A stretch of DNA of 64,000 bases, from assembly GCA_014218235.1 (NCBI GenBank), contig CM024760.1, positions 68,140,961 through 68,204,960 on the forward strand, read 5' to 3'. This document shows, in pieces, positions 1 through 11,547 of this stretch (position 1 is its first letter; every line of letters begins with the position of its first letter). The notes beneath the pieces are model-generated. The model was not told the origin of the DNA. It was given only the letters and a program-made list of their open reading frames with translations, and did not search any database. Origin of the DNA: Colocasia esculenta (taxonomy: Eukaryota > Streptophyta > Magnoliopsida > Alismatales > Araceae). Both the position numbers and the translations under genes were made by a program.

Positions 1-1991
1 AAATAACTACCTAACTACGATCAAACATTCACAGACTATACAAAATGAGACAATTTAAGACTTTGAGTTAGATATACATGTTCTCATCATTGAAAATAAG
101 ACTCGTACACATCAATCCCAATGTCTTGAACGGGAAGGTTCATTGACACGGGCTTAATACGCTCTCGTGAGGTGTGTGCAGTGATAAATTCCTATACATG
201 CATAGATCAAATTTAAAAACCACATAAATATGAAAGGAAAATGAAAACAAAATATTACCTGTGAACAAGTGCAATATTAAACCAAATTCACACATACATG
301 TAAATGAATTACATTAAAGTAAGAACTGCAATACTAATCACTAAACTGAAAATAAATGATTAAAAATAATCCATATAATAATGTCCAATTGAATGAAGTT
401 CGAATCAAGGATCTAATGTCTAGAAGGAAGAGTTTGTACTCAATTGCTATGTCATGGAGCGGGACATAATGATTCAATGGGAAGGAACTCTATAAAGTTA
501 CCCATAAGGAGAAAACAGTAACTAAGGAACATTTTCTATGATTATCACTGGGAATATGTCTCAAATTAAGGGGCTGCAACTATTACTTTGAATCCCGTTT
601 GATATGTGGATTTGGAGACTTCAATTACATATGCACAAATGAGCAACATGAACATGATATCCAGTACTTGGTGTGAATCATAAAATCGCTTTCCCTATCT
701 TTGTGTTAGATGGTGGAGCCCAATCATGATCATTTGTTTCAGCAAATATGTTGGGTTGGTATAAAACTGGTGCTGGCCAAATTTTTCTTACACACATATT
801 AATTAAAATAAGCCTCCCATAGGAAGGGGGGGGGTAAGGGCGGCTGGGTATTTATCATAATTTACACTTGGATGTATACGTAGAAGATTACTTGTGGCAT
901 TTTCAAGGGGAAATGCATTTGGAAAAAAAGAAATGGCAAGAGAAACGATGACCAAGAGAAAAAAACATTGTGTTCTAACCATTTCATTATGAGGGCAATA
1001 AAAGAGCAATTTAATAATGAACATTGTAAAATATATAGTTACATGTAGGGTTATAAGTCTTCTAGCCAAAAATATCCTTATCAAATACAAATGACGCTTG
1101 ACCATGAAGAGAATTTCCTTTGATGTACAGGTCTCTGACTTGATGGTTAAAATATCTCAGGACTATTGGATTTATCGTTGAAAAAATGTATAGTGAAAAA
1201 AAAAAGTAGGGTTCATATGAAAGCTTCTTGTATCCAATTCAATTAAATTAATAGTACCACCCATCACTACTCATATCAACTACCCTAATCGTACTGCTAT
1301 GGTTCTACAATATCTCAAAATAAAGCAAGTGTATATTGCAGCAATAATGTTAGTGTATACATCATTCCCAAAATATATTTTTACTACAAAAACATTTTTC
1401 ATTCCTAAAATATGTCTTCATTATTAAAGAGTATATTTAGTTCCCATGTGTATCTTGCAATCCAAGAATATATATATGTCATTTCTATAAATTGAGTCTA
1501 AATCTCTTTTCCTACTCACAAAAAACATCATCTGGTTTGATAATGAATACCTGTGCACATGATAGTCATCATGTCAATACCACAATTGTCATATAAAATA
1601 CATAATCAATAAGAGACAGACTTTTATGATAGCTAAGTGCAATAGCAAATCATGATTTCCACCAAACATTAATTAATTTTATGCCACCGTAGTTAGTGGG
1701 GGTTTTCTCCAGATGTCCAAAGTCCAAATCACCAGTAACCCAAAAAGCCATGAGGCCGCCAAACCTTTCTCCAGATGTGAATGGGTCAGATCATGGGAGC
1801 CCCTCATTTAAGTTACTAGATAGTTAGCAACCAGAGGGGAACAAAGAATATCTGGATTTTGAATAAAAATTTAAAATTCATGATAACCTCACACAAAATA
1901 AAAGAATTAAATCAATAAAATTAAAGAGACATTGTAATGATCTAAAGATCCATTTTTTGACCCCTTGCCGGAAAACCCCAGCCTAGGACCG
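1..1991. other. AT-rich DNA without recognisable gene
   Basis: No open frame here resembles a known protein. The sequence is AT-rich with short A and T runs, and I saw no terminal repeat, tRNA or tandem array. An open stretch on the minus strand near 803-1105 has no family features and is treated as chance. The segment could be intergenic DNA or the inside of an old transposon. Confidence 0.5.
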
Positions 1992-2187
1992 CAACACAGT
2001 AGAGAGAGAGAAAGGAGGGGGAGAGAGAGAGAAAAGTGCAGGGGGAGGTTGCCAACACAGTAGAGAGAGAAGAGAGGGGGGGAGGGAGAGAGAGAAATAG
2101 TGCAGGGGGGAGGTTGCCAACACAGTAAAGAGAGAAAGAGAGGGGGAGAGAGAGAGAGAAACAGCGCAGGGGGGAGGGGGAGGTTGC
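1992..2187. repeat. GA-rich tandem repeat, three units of 61-70 bp
   Basis: Three head-to-tail units begin at about 1992, 2053 and 2118. Each starts with CAACACAGTA, continues into an AG/GGGGA-rich run and ends in GGGGGAGGTTGCC. Unit lengths are about 61, 65 and 70 bp, the difference lying in the purine run. A GC-rich segment with no recognised gene follows (2188-2453). The Ser/Leu-rich peptides readable on the opposite strand are products of the repeat. Confidence 0.85.
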
Positions 2188-2453
2188 CACTACTGGACAG
2201 GGAAGGGGGGATCCTTACCTCGACTGTAGGACCTGTCGGCGGCACGAACGGCAGCGGCGAAAGCGGCTCACCAGCGACGGCACAACAACTCCTTCCTCCA
2301 GTGCCGGGACTAAAGTAGGGGAGGAAGGGAGGGCAGCGGTGATGGCGGGGTACGGCAGAGGCAGCGACGATACGGCGGCGAGGTCCTCCCCACGGTGCGG
2401 GGTCGCGCAGCGGCACCCAGGGTCGCGGCGGCAAAGGTCCTCCATGCCGGAGA

Positions 2454-2504
2454 TGAGAGAAGAGAGAGAGGAGAGAGAGGGAGAGAGAGAGAGAGAGATG
2501 AGAG

Positions 2505-2542
<38 letters not shown>
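2454..2542. repeat. (GA)n microsatellite
   Basis: An almost uninterrupted AG/GA run with a few interruptions. It lies just before the CACTA-like terminal block. Any protein reading through it is low-complexity. Confidence 0.9.
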
Positions 2543-2547
<5 letters not shown>

Positions 2548-2573
2548 AGTGGGATTTGGGATCAGGATGGGGG

Positions 2574-2812
2574 AAAGTTGTAATTTTCCGACAGACTTAA
2601 TGCCGTCAGAAATTCCATCGATATTACCGGTAGAATTTTCGATGATATTTATTTGTCAGAAATACCGACCGAATTTCCGTCATAATATGTTCCGTCGGAA
2701 ATGCCGACAGATATTTTCGACGGAATATATCCATCAGAAATTCTGACGGATTTATCGACGGAAAATGTCGTTGGGAATATCGTCGGTAATGCCACTTTTC
2801 CTTGTGTGGTCT
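2574..2812. mobile_element. CACTA-like subterminal repeats and degenerate terminus
   Basis: The block repeats variants of a short inverted motif around CCGTCGGAAAT / ATTTCCGACGG at least eight times. It ends at about 2797-2812 with TGCCACTTTTCCTTGTG, which reads on the other strand as a degenerate form of the plant CACTA end CACTACAAGAAAA followed by TGGCA. Clustered inverted motifs beside a CACTA-type end are typical of En/Spm subterminal regions. The orientation makes this a right-hand end, so the element it closes would lie to the left. It may therefore not belong to the CACTA genes on its right. No matching left end or target duplication was found. Confidence 0.55.
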
Positions 2813-3852
2813 AACATGCACGTTGTGAGAGTGTTCATGAGAGAAATATATGGAATGAAAAGCTACGATTGCCGTATTATGCCGTGGCGTGCCTATTGCA
2901 TTTGGTAACTTTGTGCCTATTGGGATTTCTTTCTGCGTTAAGCCATTTCTTTAGGATTTGGTGTGCATTAAGAATTAGGTTGCAAGATAATGCGCTGCCA
3001 TCTCAGAGAAATGTGTAGTGACCACAATTTGCAAATTGGAGAAGATATTTTCTCCGACATTCTTTGATTCGATGGCACTTGATCATCCACCTCCCTATGA
3101 AGCTAAAGTTGGTGGCCAGTTCATTTTTGATGGATGTCCCTTTGAGAGGTATGTAGTCTTCTGTATTTTTTATATCTGTTTATAATCTATCCAATTTTTT
3201 ATATATCAATTGTCAAGGTGCATGCATGAATTGTAAAAAAAATCTTTCAATAAAGAAAGTGTAGACGGTTCCCTTACGATTCCATTACCGAAGCATACAA
3301 TTGAAGAATATTCGAACTTTTTGTTCGATGTATTTGAACTTGAGGTCTCTTCTATCCCAGCATCTTAATGATGATGGAGGAGAACCTATGTTAGAGTGAG
3401 TGGATCCATATTAAGTATCATGGTCGTGGCTTCGGGCATCCCTCGACTCGAACGCTTGAGCAACAGATCATGGTCGTGTAGCAGAGATAACAGTCTTCTG
3501 ATGTCGAACGCATTCGATCTTGTCCAGACAATTGGAAGAGTGTGTCTGAGTCGCACACTTCTGTTTTTATTAGACTTGATCTTTCTTGGAGTAAGTCAGT
3601 TGAGGTTCTGCATTGTATTCATATATGTCTTTGCATTTATTCTTGTTAAAGTACTAGTAGATATTCAACAACACAAATAACATGGTAGAGAGTTGAAAAT
3701 AGTCAAGAAGTATTTCAATGGTATAGATGTTGATAAGTATCAGAAGAAGTATTTTGCACATGGCTAAGACATCAAGTACGCTCATGAGTCATCTCCATTT
3801 AATGTCTTTGTGCTCATTTAATTCTCCTAACTATCTTATTTTTATGTGTAGG
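2813..3852 (+). other. Degraded region upstream of CACTA transposase fragment
   Basis: No transposase core (the Transposase_21 region expected here) can be read. A short open stretch starting with ATG at 3072 and ending at a GTATGT donor-like site (about 3149) could be an exon, with peptide MALDHPPPYEAKVGG and so on, but I do not recognise it. Just before 3853 the sequence carries several stops. It probably represents deleted or decayed CACTA sequence. Confidence 0.35.
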
Positions 3853-4655
3853 TTCAACAAGGTCTTGTTCATGAACGTTCTATTCGAGAGTTGTCTTATG
3901 GCCCCTCAAACATCATTCATTCATATAATGGGTTTATTGTGAATGGATATAAATTTCACACCAAAGAATATGGACAAAATAAGACCACAATGAATAGCGG
4001 CGTGTGTGTCAAAGGTAGCACTTGCAATGATAATGAGCTTGACTATTATGGTATTCTTGAAGAGGTATTAGAATTGTAGTATCTAGGTGAAGACAACCAT
4101 ATTGTTCTATTTAAGTGTCATTGGTTTGATCCTAAATTTATACTAAATGACACAACATTTGGGATCATCGATGTCAAACATAAGTCCAAATTGAATACTT
4201 ATGAGCCGTTCATTTTGGCCGAACAAGCCCAACATGTGTATTACACTGCCTATCCATCATCGACAAATAAAGAAAGGAATGATTGGTGGACAATTTGCAA
4301 GGTTAAAGCAAGGCTTCTCCCTGACTATGAGTTGGATCTGACTAAATATTTAGAGGAGGATGTTAATGACGATTTTTTTCAAACAGACCAAGTTGATGCT
4401 CTTGAGTTGGCTTCTACACATTTACAAACTTGTGAAATTAATGAGCCACTTTGTTTATATAAGGATAATGAAGGGGAGGAGGTTGATCCACATGAGTTAG
4501 AGAAGATTAGTGGAGGATTAATGGATTATGTTGAAGCAGAGGAGGAGTCTACTGAGGAGGAAGGGTCTTATAGTGATGATGATGAAGATGAAGAGGAAGA
4601 TGAGACTATGTTAAGCATATCCTTGTTATCTGAAGATGAAATGAATATTTTTTGA
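3853..4655 (+). pseudogene. CACTA TNP2-like transposase, C-terminal DUF4216 part
   Basis: The frame starting near QQGLVHERSIRELSYGPS gives a DUF4216-type domain: an N-terminal NGYKFHTKE motif, then DYYGILEE, VLFKCHWFDP, and a PFILAEQAQHVYY segment ending in WWTICKVKAR. An acidic tail of Glu/Asp runs follows and ends at 4655. In CACTA elements this domain is the C-terminal end of the transposase that acts at the terminal repeats. One in-frame TAG near 4077 interrupts it, where relatives have Gln before YLG, so a CAG-to-TAG change is likely. The reading frame is otherwise continuous. The catalytic domain upstream is missing, so the product could not transpose anything. Confidence 0.82.
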
Positions 4656-4864
4656 AAATTGGTAGTAAATATTTTAAGAATTTTTTATGCTTGAAATGCT
4701 TTGATACAAATGCTGTTAATTTTCCTTCATCATATTGTAATTAACATATGGAGATCTTTAATGTTGTCAAGGGAGAGATGGTTCGAGGAGGGGCAGACCT
4801 GGAGCTTCTAGAGGGTGGGGATGTATGTTTGTTAAATTTTTCTGCTATGTATGTTTTGATAATA

Positions 4865-5790
4865 TGTATGTTTATGTCACTTAAATTGTATACAAGGCAT
4901 TAGAGCCTTGGTCCAACCGGTGACATGTATGTTTATTAAAATTTCTGGTTATTTATGTTCCTTGAGTGCCTATGTATGTTTATGTCATTTAAATTTTACA
5001 CGAGGTGTTGGAGCCTCGATCCCACTGGTGACTCCGGTGATAGATATGTCTATTAAAAGTATCTGCTATGTCATTTAAATTTATAAGAGGCAATGGAGCC
5101 TCGGTCCCACTGGTGACTCTGATGACAAGTATGTCTATTAAAATTTCCTATTATGTATGTTTCAACAACATGTATGTTTATATCATTTAAATTTTACAAG
5201 AGGCATTGGAGCCTCAGTCCTACCGGTGACTCCAGTGATAGGTATATCTATTAAAATTTCTTGATATGTATGCTTTGATAATATGTATGTTTATGTCATT
5301 TAAATTTGACAAGAGGTGTTGGAGCATCAGTCCCACCAGTGACCCCGGTGATAGGTATATCTATTAAAATTTCTTGATATGTATGCTTTGATAATATGTA
5401 TGTTTATGTCATTTCAATTTTATAGGAGGTGCTGGAGCCTGGTCCCATCGGTAACCTTAGTGACAGGTATGTCTATTAAAATTTCTTGCTATGTATGCTT
5501 TGATAATATGTATGTTTATGTCATTTAAATCTTATAGGAGGTGTTGGAGCCTCGGTCCCATCGGTAAATCCAGTGACAGGTATGTCTATTAAATTTTTCG
5601 CTGATTTATGTTTCTTGAGTATCTATGTATGTTTATGTCATTTAAATTTTACAGGAGGCGCTGAAGCCTCGGTCTCACCAGTGACATGTTTGCCTATTAA
5701 AATTTCATGCTTATTGATGTTTCTTCAGTACCTATGTATGTTTATGTCGTTTAAATTTAATAGGGGGCATTGAAGGTGTTGGAGGGGTGT
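4865..5790 (+). repeat. Tandem array of ~113-bp units, each with a putative mini-exon
   Basis: Eight units plus a partial ninth repeat a core of the form GGAGCCTCGGTCCCACCGGTGAC, followed by GTATGTCTATTAAAATTTC and by TATGTATGTTTATGTCATTTAAATTT. Cores start near 4893, 5006, 5083, 5196, 5311, 5424, 5537 and 5654; spacing is about 113 bp except for one shorter step. In the best units (5424, 5537) the core is flanked by a T-rich tract ending in AG and by a GTATGT donor, giving a 41-42-nt potential exon. In frame this encodes roughly GAGASVPPVTPVTG. The array leads into the first recognisable exon of the TNPA-like gene. Confidence 0.85.
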
Positions 5791-6153
5791 CACCACTAGC
5801 TTCCCATCGATCGTCTACTCCTTCAGGTATTTACTTATTTAGTTTGATTATAAAGTATAAATACCATAATACTCATATTCATTTCTATTTTGCTTGTAGC
5901 ACACAACTTGGATGATGCCACTAGTGCATTGGAAGATGAGGCTCAGAAGTTGATCTACATAGATCATGATCAGAGTGAGTAAGTATCTTCCTAGAGTCTA
6001 TGTTCATTATGTATCCATCATAAATGTAGTTACATTAATCTACATGATTTGTAAATGCAGAAAAAAATTTGGTCCCAATTCAGAGGAGATCACTCGATTT
6101 ATTTCTGATGTGCTAAAACGGTTTATTCCATCAGGGGCCCTCTAGTGGAAAGA
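5764..6153 (+). pseudogene. TNPA-like (Transposase_24) gene, 5' exons
   Basis: Three exons can be read with compatible phases. The first is 5764-5826 (63 nt, GIEGVGGVSPLASHRSSTPS), the second 5900-5978 (HNLDDATSALEDEAQK, donor GTAAGT), and the third starts at 6061 after GCAG (KKFGPNSEEITRFISDVLKR). The third matches the conserved start of the plant Ptta/En/Spm protein domain. It contains a TAG before WKD and is then interrupted at 6153 by the LTR insertion; its remainder is at 21038. In En/Spm, TNPA-type proteins bind the subterminal repeats and assist transposition. The mini-exon array directly upstream would feed into this gene. Confidence 0.75.
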
Positions 6154-6685
6154 TGTCATGCCCCGCCAATTTAGCAGCGGAATAAATCGGGGAGGCATGA
6201 ACAACGTGTATGGTAGCGTAAATTGCGCATACATTCGCAAATATCAGAGTATCTAATGAACAATAATTGTAATAAAACTCCTCATTTTATTGATAATTCA
6301 TCTAAACTATTACAATCACTAATTCAGAGCCAAAACATAGGGCTCAATAACATCATTACATTGGAAATGATAACTAAGAAACTAATTATCTAGACTCTAT
6401 GATACTAAAGACATTCCATCGCTATGACTCCAGGACGCTCATCACTCCAGTCCAATCCCGTTGTTGTGTGTAAGGTCATACCTTGACTTACCTGAAAACA
6501 CAATAACAAATAACGAAGGGTGAGCGATAACGCTCAGTAGGACTTAATATCTCGTGTAAACAAGCATGCTTTAAGTGATTAATGTCTTGTAACGCAGGTT
6601 AACTAAGAGAACGATCAAGTATAGTCAAGAGAGAAATAGTACAAGATAACAAGTGAAAGATAATACATTTCTCAAGAGTATTGCA

Positions 6686-6832
6686 AAATTAGGATGACAA
6701 CATAACGAGATAGCGTGTAACAAGATAGCGTATAACAAGATAGCGTGTATCAAAATGACATGTAATATGATAGCTTGTATCAAGGTGACGTGTAACGAGA
6801 TAGCTTGTATAGAGATAGCATGTATGGTTGCA
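6686..6832 (-). repeat. LTR minisatellite, ~19-20-bp units
   Basis: About seven degenerate units of the type ACAAGATAGCGTGTA follow each other. The same block occurs in LTR copy 2 (about 12085-12225) and copy 3 (about 17522-17650). On the minus strand it gives a repetitive Ile/His/Ala peptide that is almost certainly not a gene. Confidence 0.8.
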
Positions 6833-8043
6833 CCACGGTGCACTAGTCGAGTATGGCAATAGTCACTTTGGGACAGTAGCCATTTAACGATAGTACATTT
6901 CGTTGAACTCCTCAGACAAATGTTAATCAATCAGTGCTAGCACACTAATAGCACAGAACTTGCACACTATGTCTGAACTCCTCAGACTAATAGTAAAACA
7001 ATTAGATGTCTAGCCAATGTCGAGATAGTCAGAACCGGTGCAATGCATAACACCGTCAATAGCCCCTGCAGGTATTTTCGGGTGGCTCTCTGCCCCCAGG
7101 ACTAGATTGGAGCCCCTCGGACACTCTCCGTGCCCTGCACACTTAGCATTAAAGTTAGTAGATCACCAGACCCATATTATGGCGCTAGACAGTCATGTAT
7201 AGTACAAGCAATGGGAGCCACAACAGCTCAAGAGTTTCAATAGAGTACTAGATGCATAGACGAGATAGTAGAGTGAACGTGAATAGATGAGAGTTCAAGG
7301 ATAGTAGACGAGATAGGGGTATAATCGCAAAATAACGATAAATACGATAGTAACGGTTGCACCGTACCAGGCCGGGTACCGGCAGTCAGGTAGAAGTCAC
7401 ATCCGCCCATTAGCCGTGCCGCGTACACGAGCCAGATGGTCCGGCGTGATCACAAGATAAGAGAGATCTCACTAAGGTTGTTTAGATCGTACTGATCCCT
7501 AAGAGTGTAACGGGATTTAAAGGTACAACCAGCTCGTCGGCAATGGACGTGCGCCAAAGCCAAGAAGACTTACGGAGGCCTTGACAAGGAGTCCCTAGTC
7601 CATCGAGAGTATTCCCGGTGGAGAGGTGGTCCAAGTCAAGAGAAAGTGAGTAATGAAACGTTGTCTGTCTTGCCTCGAGTGCTCGAAGGCAGAGGGACGC
7701 GATAACGGTGTACAAATCACGCGAATAAAACGAAGACATGTGTCATTTAAATAATAGGTAAATTAGGTAATTAATTTCACTTAATTACCAGATACATTAT
7801 TGAGTAATTTAATAGGGTCAATGGCAATAAACAATGTTTAGTGTGCAAGTGTAAAGAAATCATGAGAATAGAATAAGTCGTGCTCACGGCTTTTAAATTA
7901 ATAAGAGTCATTTAAATATTATCCAATAAAGATATTCAGATCATTTATTAAGCTTAACAGTACATGGTTTAACTTGTACAAGGATTAGATGGCATTTAAA
8001 GCAGGGATATAAGAGCAATTAAAGGTTCTGGCCAAAATTTCAA

Positions 8044-8232
8044 GAACGCGACGGACCTACCCGTCGCGATTCAAGTCGCGACAGGGCGGTCGGACGCGAC
8101 ACGGGGCCTGGCCGGTCTGGCCCGGTCCGGAACGAATCGCGGCGGCTCATGCCGCCGCATTCTTGACGCGACGCCATCGGCCGGCGCGACCCCACTGTTA
8201 TCGCGGCGGGTCGCGCCGTCGCGATAACGGGT
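8044..8232 (-). repeat. CpG-rich hairpin segment of the LTR
   Basis: A GC-rich island in an AT-rich LTR, full of GCGAC/GTCGC words that can pair with each other (for example CGCGACGG with CCGTCGCG, and TATCGCGGCGG with CCGTCGCGATA). Equivalent blocks lie at about 13446-13630 and 18874-19056. If the TATA-like site at 8291-8306 is real, this segment would lie in the 5' leader of the element RNA. Confidence 0.6.
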
Positions 8233-8290
8233 GAGTTTGCTCTTTTTCCCTTTTCTCAGGGCGAGTCCTCTGTGATATAGGGATGTTGTA

Positions 8291-8306
8291 AATTCTATAT
8301 AAATAG
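8291..8306 (-). promoter_or_regulatory. Candidate TATA box of the gag-only family LTR
   Basis: On the minus strand the sequence reads CTATTTATATAGAATT. Copy 2 has CTATTTTATATAGAAT at about 13693-13708, while copy 3 is altered to ATTTTAAATAG (about 19120). It lies upstream, in transcription sense, of the CpG-rich segment. Position and sequence suggest a core promoter; no start site can be proven here. Confidence 0.3.
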
Positions 8307-10207
8307 TACGGTGATCCAAAAAGTACGAAACTAGTTTTAAACGAAAGTAGACATCCATATCTATAAACATGCACGATTAATTTGAAAATAGACAAGGTTT
8401 AGATATGCATTGATCAGGTTACATTTCAGTGACCTAAACAGGCATAGTCAGGGTTCAACGAATTATTTAGGGATGAATATATGATGAAAAATTATGAAAC
8501 TAGAGGCGTTTGAAAGCTATCATGTAGTAGTATTTATGATAATTTTATCATGGAATGATGTCAAGTGTGCACGAGATTAAAAAGGAAACAAGGAGGGTCG
8601 AGTGCACAGGTCTGATGGATATTCAAAGATTTAATTCTCCCTCATGAAAGATCGAAATCAAACAAGACTAGGGTCGTTTGAAAGATAATAAGATGTAGTA
8701 TATCTGGGAATTTTATCAAGGCATGAGAGCAAGTACACGTTGGGGATTATAGAAAACACAAGATCTCAGTTCATGGTAACAGCAAGAATTCATGAATTAA
8801 ATTCGCCCAAATGGGTGAACGAAATACCACGAAACCATAGGGCTTTTAAAGAGGTACATGAAGGCTACCTAGGGTAATTATTTCAAGATTTTAGCTTGAG
8901 AGATTGCCTACCTTTTTCATGAAGTAAGAAAGCCCTAGTTTGAATGACGAAAATAAGAGAACCCTTCTTGCTCCAAGCCTTCTCCTTCCTTGCTCCTTGG
9001 TCCAGATCTTCTCCTCTTCATCTCCAAAAGTCTTAGCACGAAATTGTGGGGTGTTAGGGTCAAATGAGGGGTGTTTTGATGGCTTGTAGAGTTTTAAATC
9101 ACCTAAAACTCTTTCCTCCTCCTTTAATTACGAATTTCCATAATTATCACATATTTTTCTTGCTATATCTATCTAATTGGGTAAGGGAGAGGCCTAATTT
9201 CGTGGCCAATGGTTTAGAATATGATTAGGACTCTTATTAAGATATATATGAGTCATATTAGTGCTTTAATGACCCCTTTTTAATTAAGAGATAATATAGT
9301 TACGAATTTCCCTATTTAATTTGGGTCTCTTATATTTAACCCAATTGTCTCTCATCTAAATCCAAATTTTAGATTAGGATAGAGTCCTATTGAGTTATAC
9401 TAGGTTTAGAACTCTTTCTAAGACGATTAAGAGTTAAAATACTCATTATCTTAACCCTTTTCTATTTATTAATATTTTAGGTACGAATTTCACTTATTTA
9501 ACTCTCATCTCATGGTGGACTCTTCATAATTGGGCCCAAAACATTATGCTAGGACCATTAGTAAAACCCATTACTAATTTGACTTAATGGGTATTGATTT
9601 AATTTCAATTATTCACCTTTTATCCTTATGTAAATCTATTTATCACACTTATTCAAGTAATTTCATACTTTTATTTCAATTAAATATTATTCATGCCAAT
9701 ATTTCTAACCTTCATCATTTGGGCTCTTACTCTTGGCCCATTAACTCGTGTGAGCTTAATTGTACAACCCATGTACTTACTTTACTTATTAGATTTTTAA
9801 TTATCCTTTTATTAGAGAATTTATTTATGGGCCAAGATTGTCCATTGGTCCAAATATCATAATGGGCTATCATCCCATATTATTTAAAGTCTACCCACAT
9901 ATTTATTTTTATTTATAATCCACTTTGGGTCATAAAATAATGAGTTCTTCGACTTATTCCTTAATTATGCTAATAAGTCGTATAATTTCTTAAACTCGGT
10001 CCAAATGATTTTTCTACGCCCAAATTTCATGATGGGTCATTAGAGAACATTATTTAAAGTATAACTACTATTTTTACGAAGTTTTTATAGGGGTTTATAC
10101 GCATGCAATAATGATGCGTACCTTTTTAACTAATTGAATTTATTAATTGATAAATTTTCAGTTTATCCATAATTTTTAATTAATAGATTTTTTTCCGGGG
10201 TACTACA

Positions 10208-10220
10208 TCCTCCCCCACTT
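10208..10220 (-). promoter_or_regulatory. Polypurine tract (plus-strand primer), copy 1
   Basis: On the minus strand AAGTGGGGGAGGA directly precedes the LTR start TGTAGTACC. The same tract lies at 15609-15621 before LTR copy 2. Purine runs at this position prime plus-strand DNA synthesis in LTR retrotransposons. Confidence 0.75.
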
Positions 10221-10283
10221 AAAAAGAATTTGGTCCCCAAATTCATATGATATGATACGATTACCAATTCCATTCTGAATATC

Positions 10284-11297
10284 TCATTCCATCATCTCCC
10301 CCACTTGGGGCTTTGCTATCGAGAAAATAATATGAAATTGAACTAAAGGTTTAGTACTGATACCTTGTCTACCTTTATTGGCATGATTCGTATTCACAAG
10401 AACTTGTAACCGTCTTTGGTGTGGAGTTTGGTTCTTCTTTGTCTGGCAATCGATGACTCGATGTTGTTGACTTCCACAACGCAAGCATTTGCCCAATTTC
10501 TTCCAACAGTTATCCATCTTATGCCCTGGCTTTTTACAAAATTTACAGAATTCCTTCCGCTTTACTTCTCCTTTCATTCTCTTGCTATCTACTGTATTTC
10601 TTCATTTATTATCATTGGAATGGATAGCATGTTCCCTTTTCAACGCCTTCTTCTTATGGATCTTTTCAAGAAGTCCCATGGTGTCCTCCACTATTTGAGC
10701 TCTCGATACCATGTCCGAATATACTACAAGGTCTAGCGGAGCCAACTTTTCCCAGAACACAGGTCTCAATCCTTCTAAGAATCTCTTTGCCTTCATTTTT
10801 TCCGTACTTACCAAATGTGGTGCATATTGTGATAGTCTTTCAAATTGTGCTTCATATTCTGCTACAGACATCATTCGTTGTTTTAAATTGGCGAATTCAT
10901 TTGCCTTCCCCTCACGAATCCTTTCAAAAAAATATTTGGTGTTGAAGAGTTCTAAAAATTCATCCCACTCTATGTTGATGCCGGGTAGTTGTCGACTGAC
11001 AGCTTCCCACCAAGCTCTAGCATCGCGGTCCAATTGGAAGGTTGCTAGAAGGACTTTCTCATGTTCTGAACATTGCATAACTCTAAAGATCCGTTCCATC
11101 GTCTTCACCCAATTTTCGGCTTCATCGGGATCCAGAGTTCCATTAAATCTAGGAGGATTCATTCGTTGGAAACTCCCGTATAAATCTCCTGCCCCATTCC
11201 TTGCTCCTGCTTGAATCACGTTGTTAAGGGCTTGAGTTAACCCTTGTACGGTGCTTTGTAAGTCCCGCAATTGTCCATGCTCACCAGCCATCTCCAC
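10284..11297 (-). pseudogene. Gag of gag-only LTR element, copy 1 (one stop)
   Basis: Same length and frame as the intact copy at 15685-16698. The N-terminal part (231 codons) starts MEMAGEHGQLRDL and has the Retrotrans_gag core with ARAWWEAV and MMSVAEYEAQFERL. After NDNK a single base change turns GGA into TGA (complement near 10602). The remaining part encodes two zinc knuckles, CKFCKKPGHKMDNC and CLRCGSQQHRVIDC, both CX2CX4HX4C. Translation would stop before the RNA-binding knuckles. Like the intact copy it lies between the primer site at 11534-11545 (mutated to GATATC in the core) and the polypurine tract. Confidence 0.88.
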
Positions 11298-11371
11298 TAA
11301 TCTCCTGCGAGCAATAACATTTTATTTATTTCTTTTTAGACTTTGGGTGCTAAAGTATTACTAAATTGACA

Positions 11372-11403
11372 CACACACACAGATATATATATATATATAT
11401 ATA
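11372..11403. repeat. (CA)n/(TA)n microsatellite, internal copy 1
   Basis: A short CA run followed by a TA run between gag and the primer binding site. The matching position in internal copy 2 holds a much longer TA run (16771-16831), which explains most of the 27-bp length difference between the two internal regions. Confidence 0.85.
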
Positions 11404-11547
11404 GGTAAATGTATTCAGATCTTAACCATGGTTCTACCCAATTCTCACATAGGTATGGTGGTTGACTTGGACACGTGTTAGGCAGTTCACCTAGAACATC
11501 CTAGACTTAAATATCCTGATAAGGACATCCTAGGCTCTGATATCAAC

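Larger units (their letters stand above)
6154..10207 (-). repeat. LTR copy 1 (4054 bp)
   Basis: Bounded by TG/CA and collinear with the other two copies over its full length. Landmarks are a short tandem repeat (6686-6832), a CpG-rich hairpin segment (8044-8232), a TATA-like site (8291-8306) and a long AT-rich left-reading part (9000-10200). It differs from copies 2 and 3 at several positions where those agree, for example around 7620, 7738 and 8350. On the minus strand it is the 3' LTR of the array. Open frames inside it are chance products. Confidence 0.92.

Noticed and set aside
803..1105. 100-codon minus-strand open frame with hydrophobic segments
   Set aside because: Possible membrane-like composition is expected from AT-rich DNA; no motif, homolog or gene context recognised.
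1907..2548. Long Ser/Leu/Pro-rich open frames on both strands over the GA repeats
   Set aside because: They are translations of AG/CT microsatellites; no start context, domain or conservation argument supports a gene.
6625..6930. Ile/His-repeat peptide on the minus strand, repeated in each LTR copy
   Set aside because: It comes from the ~19-bp LTR minisatellite; repetition in three places reflects LTR duplication, not selection.
9587..9862. 91-codon open frame present in all three 4-kb LTRs
   Set aside because: Its presence in every LTR is explained by LTR identity. It runs against the transcription sense of the element, is AT-driven in composition, and shows no recognisable motif.
10711..11214. 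A 167-codon open frame on the + strand, found again at 16112-16615
   Set aside because: It is the antisense shadow of gag; it recurs only because gag recurs and has no protein family features.
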